In this document: positions 16,473 to 26,308 of the stretch, piece after piece | Layout of the letters: each line of letters starts with the position of its first letter | Position numbering within the stretch: position 1 is the first letter of the stretch | Program-made: the position numbers and the translations under genes | Notes under the pieces: model-generated | Seen by the model: the letters and a program-made list of their open reading frames with translations, nothing else | Databases searched by the model: none | What the model was told of the DNA's origin: nothing | Assembly: GCF_002104515.1 (NCBI RefSeq) | Contig: NZ_NBOE01000001.1 | Location: 1-64,000 of the forward strand | DNA length: 64,000 nt | Origin: Colwellia polaris | GTDB taxonomy: Bacteria > Pseudomonadota > Gammaproteobacteria > Enterobacterales > Alteromonadaceae | Direction of reading: 5' to 3'

Positions 16473-17618
16473 TTATCTAAAGGCTTGAACCCCTGTCAGC
16501 ATACGTGCAATCAGTAGCTTCTGAATTTCAGTCGTGCCATCAGGAATAGGGCCAATAATGGCTTCACGAGCTAAACGTTCCACAACAAACTCTTTAGTAA
16601 CACCGTTACCGCCATGTATTTGCACCGCTTGACGTGTGGTGTTAACACCAATTTCCGTGCCGTACCATTTGGCCATTGAACACTCTACGTCACAACGAAT
16701 ACCTTTATCGATCATATCGCCGGCACGCAATGTTAATAGCCTTGCTGCATCGATTTGGGTTGCCATAGTGGCAATTTTTTCAGCAATTAATTGATGTCCA
16801 GCTATTTGTTTACCGTGTTGAGTACGCTCTTGTGAATATTTAATTGACTCTTCTAATGCTCGACGACCCAATGAGTAACCCCACGCTGCCATATGACAAC
16901 GAGCGCGTTCAAAAGTTACCAGTGTGTTTTTTAAACCATCGCCAATACTTCCCACGGTGTTAGCGATAGGCACACGCACATCTGCCAGAAAAATTTGCGA
17001 AGTAGACTGGCTGTTGAGCGCCATTTTAGGAATGCCACGTACCTCCATTCCCGGTGTTCCTGCAGGGATCGCTATATGGGTCAATTCCCCTTCACCTGTT
17101 TTACAGGTACAAACGAATAGATCCATGTGTTCACCATTGGAAATCCAGGTTTTCTCACCATTAAGTACCCAATCATTGCCGTCTCGTACCGCACGTGTTT
17201 TCACAGCTGCAACGTCGGAGCCAACATCTGGCTCAGATATACCAACGGCGATAAATTTTTCGCCACTCAATAATCCAGGAACATATTCATCACGAATATG
17301 TTCGGGAGCGTTATTAATCAACAAATCGGCACCGACTACATTAATGAGGGCTGGCATAGCCAAATCTAAGGAAACGACAGCAACTTCTTCCCATAACAAT
17401 AAATGTGTTACCCAATCCATGCCTAGGCCGCCAAACTCTTCAGGGTGTGGCGCACAAACCAAACCGAATTCGGCTAAACTTTGGTGCCAGCCTTGCAGCT
17501 GTTCTTTGCTGAAATGACCTTCACCATGTGCTTCAAGCTGTGGCTTGATTTCTTTGTTAAGAAATTTACGCAGGCCTTCGGTAGCCATTTTTTGTTCTTC
17601 TGTCATTAAAAAGCTCAC
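16473..17618 (-). CDS. Acyl-CoA dehydrogenase
   Basis: 381 residues, normal length for the FAD-linked homotetrameric family. Visible are AVGISEPDVGSDVAAVKTRA and WVLNGEKTWISNG (FAD and substrate contacts), then the C-terminal helical domain with QIHGGNGVTKEFVVERLARE and GTTEIQKLLIAR. The catalytic-base position is in the REAIIGPIPDGTTE stretch, where E in TEIQ matches the usual residue. It introduces the 2,3 double bond into an acyl-CoA. It is not one of the paired alpha/beta dehydrogenases used by actinobacteria for sterol side chains, since only one gene is present. It is 39 bases from the thiolase gene in the same operon. Confidence 0.9.
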   Translation of the reverse strand: MSFLMTEEQKMATEGLRKFLNKEIKPQLEAHGEGHFSKEQLQGWHQSLAEFGLVCAPHPEEFGGLGMDWVTHLLLWEEVAVVSLDLAMPALINVVGADLLINNAPEHIRDEYVPGLLSGEKFIAVGISEPDVGSDVAAVKTRAVRDGNDWVLNGEKTWISNGEHMDLFVCTCKTGEGELTHIAIPAGTPGMEVRGIPKMALNSQSTSQIFLADVRVPIANTVGSIGDGLKNTLVTFERARCHMAAWGYSLGRRALEESIKYSQERTQHGKQIAGHQLIAEKIATMATQIDAARLLTLRAGDMIDKGIRCDVECSMAKWYGTEIGVNTTRQAVQIHGGNGVTKEFVVERLAREAIIGPIPDGTTEIQKLLIARMLTGVQAFR

Positions 17619-17657
17619 TGTCTTCTCCTCAATTTTATTTTTTATTTAGTTCCGTAC

Positions 17658-18896
17658 TTATTTTGCGAGTATATTGACTGCTACGGCACCTTCTTCTATA
17701 CCAACTAGACCACCACTGTTTTCATGAACAGCGTGTCTTGCTCCTTCAACTTGACGGACACCAGCTTCACCGCGTAATTGAGTGACCAACTCGTGAAGTT
17801 GACCTAAACCGGTAGCACCTAACGGATGTCCCTTAGATTCAAGACCACCAGACGTGTTGATTGGTATACGTCCACCAATGCTAAAGTCACCTCGCTCAGC
17901 TGCTGGACCTGCTTCACCGAAAGGCACTAGTCCAAGATTTTCTGCATGCAGTATTTCACCCATAGCTGTTGCATCGTGTACTTCCGAGACATCCATATCT
18001 TGAGGACCAACGCCTGCTTGCTCATAGGCTTCCATTGCACATAAATGAGCGCAATGTAACTCAGGATTTGAATAAGAGCGATCAGTTGCACTTCGAGTAA
18101 CTGTCGCTAACACTTTGATGGCGCGATTTTTGTCAGAGCCAATGCGTTTAAGCCCATCTTCGTTACAAACGATTACTGCAGCTGCACCATCAGAAATTGG
18201 CGCACACATGGGTAATGTCAGTGGGTAAGTAATAGGTGGCGCATTCAATACTTCTTCAATCGAATAGGCTTGTTGAAATTGAGACAGAGGATTGTGCGTA
18301 GAATGTTGGTGGTTTTTTGCTGAAACAGCCGCTATTTGGCGTTGAGTGGTACCATACTTATGCATATGAGCACGAGCAAATGCGGCATATACAGACATAA
18401 ATACGCTATAAGGACGGTCAGACTCATGACCTTCTGGCACAACAAAATCTTTTGCAGGAGCTAACAACCTTGCTAAATTTGCATCGGGTTCAGATAAATC
18501 CCAAGCGCCGTCAAAAACAGAAAACATTCTTGCTTTATCAGTAATGTTCATTTTTTCAGCGCCAATGGCTAATGCCACATCACAGCTTCCCGCTTTTAAC
18601 ATTTGAACAGCGAGATGAAAACCAGAAGAGCCAGCGGTACAGCCATTCTCAACATTAAATACAGGAATGCCTTGTATACCAATTTTGCTTAGATAGACTT
18701 GACCAGGGATAAAGGTTTGTCCTTGAAGATGACCTTGAGTGGTTCCTGAATAAAAAGCGGTACCGATATCTGATTTTTCACAACCAGCATCTTTTATCGC
18801 TGCGTCTAATGCTTCATCACATAGACTTTCCATACTGCGTTCGATATGACGACCAAATGGTGTCATTCCGACACCGACTATATATATATTTGACAT
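17658..18896 (-). CDS. Thiolase of the SCP2/lipid-transfer type
   Basis: 412 residues. The N-terminal IVGVGMTPFGRH, the nucleophile cysteine in VENGCTAGSSGFH and the C-terminal GGLESKGHPLGATG (catalytic histidine) define the SCP2-thiolase family, which includes the thiolase of mammalian SCPx used on branched and sterol side chains. The reaction would be thiolytic cleavage of a 3-oxoacyl-CoA. As the first gene of the operon (start 18896), it lies next to the 559-base divergent promoter region. Some family members are non-thiolytic lipid-transfer or aldolase partners. The intact cysteine and histidine favour a real thiolase. Confidence 0.87.
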   Translation of the reverse strand: MSNIYIVGVGMTPFGRHIERSMESLCDEALDAAIKDAGCEKSDIGTAFYSGTTQGHLQGQTFIPGQVYLSKIGIQGIPVFNVENGCTAGSSGFHLAVQMLKAGSCDVALAIGAEKMNITDKARMFSVFDGAWDLSEPDANLARLLAPAKDFVVPEGHESDRPYSVFMSVYAAFARAHMHKYGTTQRQIAAVSAKNHQHSTHNPLSQFQQAYSIEEVLNAPPITYPLTLPMCAPISDGAAAVIVCNEDGLKRIGSDKNRAIKVLATVTRSATDRSYSNPELHCAHLCAMEAYEQAGVGPQDMDVSEVHDATAMGEILHAENLGLVPFGEAGPAAERGDFSIGGRIPINTSGGLESKGHPLGATGLGQLHELVTQLRGEAGVRQVEGARHAVHENSGGLVGIEEGAVAVNILAK

Positions 18897-19455
18897 TCCA
18901 AGTGACCCTTAATTTTGACTTGCTAAAAGGCTAGCATCTCAATTTAAATAATCTCATGGGGTAATGTGTCAATGGATTCGATAGTTTGGCTTAAAATTAC
19001 AACTATAAAGTGTCAATTTTACGGTCTGAAGTTTATAAACTAATGAACTGAGCATATTTAAATAATCACTCGTTGTTTTAAATTAGGAGTGCTTATTGGT
19101 TATCACAGTTCTATTTTGTAGATTATTTTGAGATAAATAAAAGAAGTACAAGATGATTGCTGCTAATTTAAGAAATTTCTTGAAGCTGGAATAATTACCA
19201 ATTTTTCTTATAGTAAACAAACCGTGAACACTCGAAACTGCTCGTGCTATTAGACTATTTAGCTTTAGATCAGTTGATGTCTTTGTGAAAAACCATTCAA
19301 AATCCTACATGTAAAATTGGGCCTTAATTGTTCACATGATGGCCTATATTAACACTATTGTATTTATCAATATTTGCTAACTTGTAATGACAATAATTAT
19401 AAATTGTAACTAATTTTTTAGTCCAATATAACGAATTTAAAGTAGGTAATACATT
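18897..19455. promoter_or_regulatory. Divergent control region between catabolic operon and TonB receptor
   Basis: 559 AT-rich bases with no gene. They must contain promoters for the minus-strand catabolic operon and the plus-strand receptor. An imperfect dyad (ACAAT...ATTGT, 19390-19407) lies about 50 bases upstream of the receptor start and could be an operator. The AraC-type regulator at 23198 is the likely controller. No promoter elements were assigned with confidence. Confidence 0.5.
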
Positions 19456-21852
19456 ATGAACATTAAAGATTTTCCAAAAACACCAATCGCCAAGGTATTG
19501 TGCATAGTGTTGGGATCGACTTCATTTGCCAGTTTAGCTCAAGAAGAAGCAAAGGATGTTAAGGCAAAAGGTTCTGCACTTGAAGTTATTGAAGTCACAG
19601 CACGTAAGCGTATTGAATCTGTCCAGACAGTGCCAAGTAGCATAAATGCTGTTACCGGTGAGAACATTCAAGCTATGGGGGTGCACACTGTTGAAGACTT
19701 ATCTAAATACGTACCTGGTTTGGAACAGCCGCAACTGGCTAACCACAGTCGACTCTCACTGCGTGGTGTATCGTCAGGCGATAACCAGTCATTTGAGCAA
19801 TCTGTTGGTACTTATGTCGATGGTGTGTATCGTGGCCGAATGAACCAGCAGCGTTCAGGTATCTTTGATATGCAACGTGTTGAGGTACTAAAAGGACCGC
19901 AGGTAACGTTATATGGTAACAGTTCGGTTGGTGGCGCAATCAGTATGATTACTAATCGACCTGATGTTGGTGATGATTTAAATGGTGAGTTTACGGTTAA
20001 ATATGAGTCTGAATATGAAGAAGCTCAGATCTTGGGTGGTATTAATATCCCGGTAACGGATGAGTTTGCTCTGCGTATTGCTGGTAAGTGGCGTGATCAG
20101 AACAAAGGTGCGGCGTTCAACAACTACACAGACCAATATGAACCCTACTTCAAAGATTATGCTTTTCGCATCGGCGCAGTGTGGCAGCCACGGGATGATC
20201 TGAGCCTATACTTACGTCATGAGCAAGGAACATTTGAGAAGTTTGGTGAGACACTGGCCATTTATCGTCATGTTAATCCGGATTTCACTGAATTTGAAAA
20301 CTCGCCATTGGCGCCATTTGGAATTGGCACTGGCGAAATGAATACGGGTAATGACGATGCTATTTTTAATAATGGTCCTTCTGGTAATAAAAACGAAAAC
20401 GAAGAAACCATGTTAGAAATAGTATGGAATATCAGTGAGAATACGTCTATTACCTCTATTACAGCTCAAAGTAATTATGACTACTTCCATACACTTGATG
20501 TTGATATGACGCCCTCTGATTTAATATCAACAAGTGTACCTGAAGATTATGAACAATTTTCTCAAGAACTGCGCATTGATATTGTTGTCAATGACCAAAT
20601 TAATTTGATGGCGGGATTCTATTATCAAGATGCTGATTTTAATACCGGCTTCGATTCTGATTTTCATTTAACTCAACTAGGTGTGCCAAACTTTACTCGT
20701 TCAAATTATCTTGAACAAAAAACAGAACAAAGCGCGATTTTTGCTCAAGTAGACTATCAGGCAACAGACAAACTTTCATTGACCTTAGGTGTGCGGTATA
20801 GCGATATCGAAAAAACCGCTACACAAGGGTTAACTCTTCTTAATATCGATGGAACGGTAGATACTCGTCCTGCTTTCCCTGATGGTCACCCTTATGCGGG
20901 CTTGACTCCAGCTTTGCTGAGTTATTGGGGCGCTTTGAAATCGGTAGGTGCGCCGCATGAGTTTGAGAACATGAAGCGCGAAGAAAGTCACACTATGGTA
21001 CAAGCCAGCGCAAGTTACTTCTTCACAGATACCTTTATGGGCTATGTTAATTTTGCTGACGGTGCCAAGGCTGGTGGTTTCGATACTCTGTATGAAGGTC
21101 CTTCATCTGCATCACCGCTGGGTACTTCGCCTGGTCCAAGTGCCGGGACACCGGAAGATACCCAATTTGAAGATGAACAGGTTACCGCGTACGAAATCGG
21201 CTTTAAGTCTGACTGGGATGATATGCGTTTGAATGTTGGCGTGTTCTATGGCACTTATGATGACTTGCAGACCTCCATTTTCAATGGTTCTATCGGATTC
21301 AACGTTGGTAATGCGGGTAAGGCTATACAAAAAGGTATTGATGTAGAGTTTATTTGGCAAGCTACCGATGACCTAAGCATTACAGCCAATGCTGAGTATT
21401 TAGATTTTTACTATGACAAGTTTGAGGGCGCTGCCTGTAGTTTAACTGAAGTATACAAAGGTGAAGCGAACGAAGATGGCTTGTGTGACTGGTCTGGAGA
21501 CAATCTACCTTGGATACCAAAATTTTCGGTTTTTATGGCAGCAGAGCATCTGACTGAAATTATGGGTAACTATGAAATGTCTAACACGTTAATTGTGAAT
21601 TACAAGTCTGAACATACAATAGACTCTAGTAACGAACAGGGTTTTCTTCAAGATGGTTATGCCCTAGTTGATTACCGTTTAAAACTGACACCAGAAGACA
21701 GTGACTGGCATGTAGCACTAACGGTCACTAACCTCCTTGATAAAGATTATGAAATATACATCACTAAGATCCCGCTGAACACAGGGGCCTATGCCAATGG
21801 TATGCATCAAAAGGCTCGTAGGATTAACCTTGAGTTTGGTTACAGTTTTTAA
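19456..21852 (+). CDS. TonB-dependent outer-membrane receptor
   Basis: 798 residues with a signal peptide (about 1-28, ending SFASLAQ). A TonB-box-like segment, LEVIEVTARKR, is followed by the plug domain (SVQTVPSSINAVTGENIQ...GPQVTLYGNSSVGGAI). The C-terminal beta barrel ends in an aromatic residue (FGYSF), as outer-membrane barrels do. It takes up a scarce or large ligand using TonB energy. It is divergent from a sulfatase/beta-oxidation operon and resembles receptors of the kind marine and sphingomonad bacteria use for hydrophobic substrates, so import of the sulfated substrate is the likely role rather than iron. It is followed by a clear terminator. Confidence 0.92.
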   Translation: MNIKDFPKTPIAKVLCIVLGSTSFASLAQEEAKDVKAKGSALEVIEVTARKRIESVQTVPSSINAVTGENIQAMGVHTVEDLSKYVPGLEQPQLANHSRLSLRGVSSGDNQSFEQSVGTYVDGVYRGRMNQQRSGIFDMQRVEVLKGPQVTLYGNSSVGGAISMITNRPDVGDDLNGEFTVKYESEYEEAQILGGINIPVTDEFALRIAGKWRDQNKGAAFNNYTDQYEPYFKDYAFRIGAVWQPRDDLSLYLRHEQGTFEKFGETLAIYRHVNPDFTEFENSPLAPFGIGTGEMNTGNDDAIFNNGPSGNKNENEETMLEIVWNISENTSITSITAQSNYDYFHTLDVDMTPSDLISTSVPEDYEQFSQELRIDIVVNDQINLMAGFYYQDADFNTGFDSDFHLTQLGVPNFTRSNYLEQKTEQSAIFAQVDYQATDKLSLTLGVRYSDIEKTATQGLTLLNIDGTVDTRPAFPDGHPYAGLTPALLSYWGALKSVGAPHEFENMKREESHTMVQASASYFFTDTFMGYVNFADGAKAGGFDTLYEGPSSASPLGTSPGPSAGTPEDTQFEDEQVTAYEIGFKSDWDDMRLNVGVFYGTYDDLQTSIFNGSIGFNVGNAGKAIQKGIDVEFIWQATDDLSITANAEYLDFYYDKFEGAACSLTEVYKGEANEDGLCDWSGDNLPWIPKFSVFMAAEHLTEIMGNYEMSNTLIVNYKSEHTIDSSNEQGFLQDGYALVDYRLKLTPEDSDWHVALTVTNLLDKDYEIYITKIPLNTGAYANGMHQKARRINLEFGYSF

Positions 21853-21857
21853 CTCAC

Positions 21858-21892
21858 AAAAGCCTGCTTGTGTAAACAAGCAGGCTTTTTTT
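21858..21892 (+). terminator. Rho-independent terminator after the TonB receptor
   Basis: AAAGCCTGCTTG pairs with CAAGCAGGCTTT over 12 bases around a six-base loop (21871-21876), ending in seven Ts. It starts six bases after the receptor stop. The A-run on the left side could let it work in both directions. Confidence 0.92.
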
Positions 21893-22024
21893 AATCTTAT
21901 GTTTTTTACCCAGCGAAGCTGGAAAACCCAAGATGATTATCAGCATTTCGTTTGATAGTTTAAAGGATTGAGAAATTAAGTTCAGTGTATTAAAGACAAA
22001 ATAGAATAATAGAAGGAAAAAGTT

Positions 22025-23029
22025 ATGACCTTTAAACGAATGCAGTTATTTGTACTCAGCCTAACATTTACCGTGGCGCTTGGTGGGCTAGCAGTGGCTC
22101 AAAGCATCCTTCCTCTTTCTTCTTGGAAAGAAGGTAAAACTAAGCAATCCATCATCGAATTTGTGGCAGACGTAACGAAGAATGGCTCGCCCAGTTTTGT
22201 GCCACCTGCTGAGCGCATCGCTGTGTTCGACAACGACGGTACGCTATGGCCAGAGCAACCGATGTATTTTCAACTTTTTTTCGCAATAGACCGTTTAATT
22301 AAGCTTGCTCCGCAGCATCCTGAGTGGAAAAACAAAGAACCGTTTGCTTCTGTTCTCAAAGGTGATCTAAAAGCCGCACTTGCTGGCGGAAAAAAGTCAA
22401 TGTTCGAGATACTAAAAGCAACTCATGCAGGTATGACCGAGGCAGAGTTTGAAGTGCTAGTAAAAAGCTGGATCACTACCGCAAAACATCCGACGACCAA
22501 GCGTCTTTACAAGGACATGATTTATCAACCAATGCTTGAATTGCTTACCTATCTTCGAGCTAACAACTTTAAGACCTTCATAGTTTCTGGCGGAGGAGTC
22601 GAATTTATGCGTGCATGGGCAGAAGAAGTCTATGGCATCCCACCCGAGCAAGTTGTGGGTAGTAGTATCAAAACAGAGTTTGAAATAATAAACGAAAAGC
22701 CCGTACTGATGAGGCTGCCTGAGCCCAATTTTATCACCGATAAAAAAGGTAAAGTCATCAGCATCAACTTACATATCGGCCGCCGTCCCATCGCAGCATT
22801 CGGTAATTCAGACGGAGATCTTCAGATGTTGCAATGGACCACTGCAGGAACGGGACGACGATTTGCGCTCTACGTACACCATACCGATAACGAACGCGAA
22901 TGGGCATACGATCGCATGTCAAGTGTCGGCCATCTAGATAAAGGATTAGACGAAGCACAAGCGAAAGGTTGGACAATTGCCGATATGAAGAAAGATTGGA
23001 AGATCATCTATCCGCATGAGCTTAAATAG
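22025..23029 (+). CDS. Exported HAD-superfamily phosphatase
   Basis: 334 residues with a signal peptide (about 1-26, LGGLAVAQS). HAD motif I is FDNDGTLW (D69 nucleophile, D71 acid/base), motif II the serine in IVSGGG, and motif IV GNSDGDLQM. These make a metal-dependent periplasmic phosphohydrolase of the phosphoserine-phosphatase-like type. It lies 170 bases after the receptor and behind a terminator, so it has its own promoter in the 21893-22024 gap. A role in removing phosphate from the imported compound, or simple phosphate scavenging, cannot be separated by sequence. Such genes are frequently found with sulfatases, which fits its place on this island. Confidence 0.8.
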   Translation: MTFKRMQLFVLSLTFTVALGGLAVAQSILPLSSWKEGKTKQSIIEFVADVTKNGSPSFVPPAERIAVFDNDGTLWPEQPMYFQLFFAIDRLIKLAPQHPEWKNKEPFASVLKGDLKAALAGGKKSMFEILKATHAGMTEAEFEVLVKSWITTAKHPTTKRLYKDMIYQPMLELLTYLRANNFKTFIVSGGGVEFMRAWAEEVYGIPPEQVVGSSIKTEFEIINEKPVLMRLPEPNFITDKKGKVISINLHIGRRPIAAFGNSDGDLQMLQWTTAGTGRRFALYVHHTDNEREWAYDRMSSVGHLDKGLDEAQAKGWTIADMKKDWKIIYPHELK

Positions 23030-23197
23030 AAGTTCGGTGTAGTGGAAAGAACTTTGCTAACAATCAGTACCAGCGAATGGACTAAAGCAGACCACCGTAC
23101 TTCTAATGAGACAAGTAGATTCTTGAACAATCGTTATTTTTAAAACCTAGATTGCTCCTGTTATTTTATCAACATAACTACAAATAAATGTGCCACA

Positions 23198-24241
23198 ATG
23201 AATATTAAATTAACCAATAATTCTGATTTGTTTATGCAAAAAGAAATTACTATGCCTTTTCAAACTCTGGTGGAGTTTGAAAAAATAGCGGCTTATCACG
23301 ACATATCCGTGCAAACATTGCATAGTCATATTGGTTTGCCTAATAAAAAACGAGAGCAGAGCTCAAGGGTGGCCTTGAAGTACCTTGAGGATGCCTTTTC
23401 TTTTTTGTATGAATCCACTAATGACGAATTACTGCATACTGCATTAACCCCTTTGGCTAAGGGCACAACATTATTTGCCTGCAAGTTGGGTTGTCAGGCG
23501 AAAAATTTGCTGAGCGCACTCTGTACTATTGAAGAGTTCTATGATTTAACACTTGGACCATTAAAAATTCGTTTAAAACGAAAAGCGAACAAGGTACAGC
23601 TCTGTATTTATATCGACTTTAACCCCGCGATAAAGCAAGTGATTATCGCAGAAGTTTATCTTATGGTGTTTTATCGACTGATCTGTATGTTAATCAATAA
23701 ACGTATCCATATTTACAAAATGTTTGTCCCCCATGCCAAACCTTCCTATGGCGAGGAATACAAACTGCTTTATAACAACAAGTTAGTCTTTAATTCTGAT
23801 TTTATAGGCTTTGAATTTGATGAACTTCATCTACACGCATCGATAAAAGCTAAATATGATCAGGTTGCACAATATTTTCAAAATCCATTGCAACTTATCA
23901 AACTCCATTTAGCTGACAGCGTCACTTATGCAGGAAAAGTGCAATATCTGTTTATGTCAATGTCAATGAATGAGTTGCCAAGTAAAGAGGAAGTAGCGAA
24001 AAAACTTAACCTTTCAATACGTACACTACATAGAAAACTGATTTTGGAAGGTACGTGTTTTCAACAGCTTAAAGATGATTATCGTTATAAGTTAGCCGCT
24101 CATTATTTAACGACAACAGATTTAATGGTTGAAGAAATCGCCTATAAACTAAATTTGTGTGATGCGTCATCTTTTATTCATAGTTTTAATAAATGGTCAG
24201 GTAAAAATCCACAGTGTTACCGTCAGGAAAATAGTAAGTAA
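23198..24241 (+). CDS. AraC-family transcriptional regulator
   Basis: 347 residues. The N-terminal ~200 residues are of the arabinose-binding-like (PF12625) type found in OruR/ArgR-like AraC activators. The last ~95 residues form the double helix-turn-helix: SKEEVAKKLNLSIRTLHRKL then VEEIAYKLNLCDASSFIHSF, ending in the conserved KWSGKNPQCYR. It is the only regulator on the island, so it probably activates the catabolic operon and receptor in response to a pathway compound. An internal methionine (residue 13 or 19) could be the true start, since the first dozen residues look non-conserved. Confidence 0.85.
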   Translation: MNIKLTNNSDLFMQKEITMPFQTLVEFEKIAAYHDISVQTLHSHIGLPNKKREQSSRVALKYLEDAFSFLYESTNDELLHTALTPLAKGTTLFACKLGCQAKNLLSALCTIEEFYDLTLGPLKIRLKRKANKVQLCIYIDFNPAIKQVIIAEVYLMVFYRLICMLINKRIHIYKMFVPHAKPSYGEEYKLLYNNKLVFNSDFIGFEFDELHLHASIKAKYDQVAQYFQNPLQLIKLHLADSVTYAGKVQYLFMSMSMNELPSKEEVAKKLNLSIRTLHRKLILEGTCFQQLKDDYRYKLAAHYLTTTDLMVEEIAYKLNLCDASSFIHSFNKWSGKNPQCYRQENSK

Positions 24242-24511
24242 CTCCCAGTATTGGGATTAGAAAATACTGATAGTTACAAAAGTTGCCACCTTCATGTGTG
24301 CAACATTAGGTTGTATTCGTAAATCAACAGTTGACTAAAGAAAAACAGTTTTAATTTGTATATCTCGTTTTGGGGGCGATATTCGTACAAAATGAGTGCA
24401 TGTCTACAGTTGTAGTATTGACTATTATGTAGACAATTGAAGTTATATCGGGGCACAAACCGAGATAGGATTTCTGGCTTAGTTCTTGACTGCTCGGCTT
24501 ATGAGGTCGCT

Positions 24512-24631
24512 ATCATCAGTGAAGTCATACCTTTAGGTGGCGTTAAAGAGTCAGGCCTCAGCAGAGAAGGTTCTCAATATGGAGTTGATGATTATCTTGA
24601 ACTAAAATGTATTTATATTGAGGATTTATAA
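24512..24631 (+). pseudogene. Succinate-semialdehyde-type aldehyde dehydrogenase, C-terminal remnant
   Basis: The last ~39 codons match the extreme C terminus of GabD-type dehydrogenases: [20 protein letters not shown] followed by DYLELK. The upstream sequence in the open frame (from 24437) is unrelated, so only the tail of a former gene is left. It ends 48 bases before the right-hand Tn3 copy. It marks a deletion junction at the edge of the catabolic island and cannot be functional. Confidence 0.75.
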
Positions 24632-24679
24632 TTAACTTCTGGGCTGTTTAAGCGCTGACTAGGGTATTTCTTTCTACTT

Positions 24680-24722
24680 GGGGTTCTAGGGATTTTCCCC
24701 TCTAAAGTAACATAAATCGCCA
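24680..24722 (+). repeat. Left terminal inverted repeat of Tn3-family copy B
   Basis: The same 43-base end as in copy A (2820-2862), starting with four Gs. It abuts a short stretch that follows the GabD-type remnant. Confidence 0.92.
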
Positions 24723-24767
24723 CAACCCTCGCAGTTAATGGCTTGTGGAGCTGGGTTACCTTTCATT

Positions 24768-26246
24768 TTAGACTTCATTTTCAACAATAGGCCTAGTTAT
24801 TTCCTGTAAATCAGGTAGTTTGCGGTTACTAGCGAACTGATAAGTGCCGCTCAGATTAATGTTCTGCCATGCAACGGGTGATACTTGTCGAGTTATTGCT
24901 GCTTTTTCCTCGTCACCAACTTCTTCAAAGTGCAGTAATAGATGACTTAGGATCATCGAGTTAAAGTAGATAATAGCATTTGCCGTCAAACGGGCACACT
25001 CGTTCCAGACGACTATTTCTGATTCGTTTTTTCCACGGAACTGGTCACGATTGACCGATGCAATAGCTCGCCTGAGGAAATGCCAGGCTTCGCCTCGGTT
25101 CAGTGCTCGTTGAACATATTGGCGCAGACTTGCATCATCAATATAATCAAGTAAATATTGGGCTTTGATGAGCCTATTATATTCCGTTAATGCTTGTAAT
25201 ATAGGGTGTCTAGATGGATAACCAGATAATTTGCGTACTAGCAATGCCTGTGTTGTGCGTTTTTCTTGAAGGGATAACACAATACGCTGAATATCCTGCC
25301 AGCCTTCTTCAATCACATTCATTTTTATCGGCTTTTTCAGCGCCAGATGCGTGTTTCCGTCGTCGCTTTCAGTTACGTTAAATAGGTCATTGATCACACT
25401 GGTGAACTGAGCATACCTAGGCGCAAAACTATAACCGCATAAATCCAATAAGGCATAATTAACATGATTAACACCATGGGTGTCGGTTGAGAGGACATCT
25501 GGCTTAAGATCACTAGTATTAGATTGTAGTAAGTCGTAAATATAATGGGACTCATGCTCATTAGATCCTATGATACGGGCATTTAACGCACTATGATTGG
25601 CAACTAACGTCATGGCCGTAATACCTTTGTTGGTGCCGAAGTATTTCGAGGAGTAGCGAGTTTTAAAAGTCTCAAGGTGAGTTTCAAATTTTTGCCCATC
25701 GGTACTGGCGTGCAGGACGTCTTCTTGGATGTGATAGTGGCGGAAAATAGGGAGTGCCGCTACTGCGTTATTGATGATATCACTAGCCTCTTGCAAGGTT
25801 TCAGGCCTAATATAATTAGCTTGTATAGTGCTTAGATGCTCATAACTGCGATCAGATATTTGTGCCATCCCATATACGCCGCGATGTGTCGCATTCGCAA
25901 TTAGAATAGCCAATAAATCATCCTGATTGGCGCCTACTTGTTTTTGTATTGGCAGCACGTGTGCGAAGCATTGCATAAAGTTGGTTTCTTGTTCAACATA
26001 ACGCAACACATCAGCAATACTGACGGGGATCATTTGTTTAAAGAAAGGGTTGTTGACAAGTGATTGGGAGCCTTTAACTGGCAGTCGCCATCGTGTGCCA
26101 CTTCGGCTCTTCATGATCACATTGCGGTTATCACCATTATCAATGTGACGAGCAACATCTTCTAGGGATGTTGTTAAGCGTATTTGTTTTACTTGCAGTA
26201 GCTTCTGAATCGGCTGCTTTAGCTTTTCCAATGTTGATGATGCCAA
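24768..26246 (-). CDS. tnpA: Tn3-family transposase, catalytic C-terminal part (copy B)
   Basis: 492 residues, identical to the protein of copy A at 2908-4386, from a TTG at 26246. The DDE residues D183, D255 and E386 are all present. The same frame break separates it from the N-terminal part. Because the break is shared, it existed before the element was duplicated, or was spread by recombination. It was therefore compatible with movement, either through ribosomal frameshifting, through two complementing polypeptides, or by transposase supplied from elsewhere. Confidence 0.85.
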   Translation of the reverse strand: MASSTLEKLKQPIQKLLQVKQIRLTTSLEDVARHIDNGDNRNVIMKSRSGTRWRLPVKGSQSLVNNPFFKQMIPVSIADVLRYVEQETNFMQCFAHVLPIQKQVGANQDDLLAILIANATHRGVYGMAQISDRSYEHLSTIQANYIRPETLQEASDIINNAVAALPIFRHYHIQEDVLHASTDGQKFETHLETFKTRYSSKYFGTNKGITAMTLVANHSALNARIIGSNEHESHYIYDLLQSNTSDLKPDVLSTDTHGVNHVNYALLDLCGYSFAPRYAQFTSVINDLFNVTESDDGNTHLALKKPIKMNVIEEGWQDIQRIVLSLQEKRTTQALLVRKLSGYPSRHPILQALTEYNRLIKAQYLLDYIDDASLRQYVQRALNRGEAWHFLRRAIASVNRDQFRGKNESEIVVWNECARLTANAIIYFNSMILSHLLLHFEEVGDEEKAAITRQVSPVAWQNINLSGTYQFASNRKLPDLQEITRPIVENEV

Positions 26247-26308
26247 TAGATCAGGCTGTATTGACGATGCAATTAAGTCGTCTTCTAGCGCACGATATTT
26301 AGTGACTT

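Noticed and set aside
24437-24631. Complete 64-residue gene
   Set aside because: Only the last ~40 codons have family resemblance (GabD tail). The first part is chance reading frame, so it is listed as a remnant.
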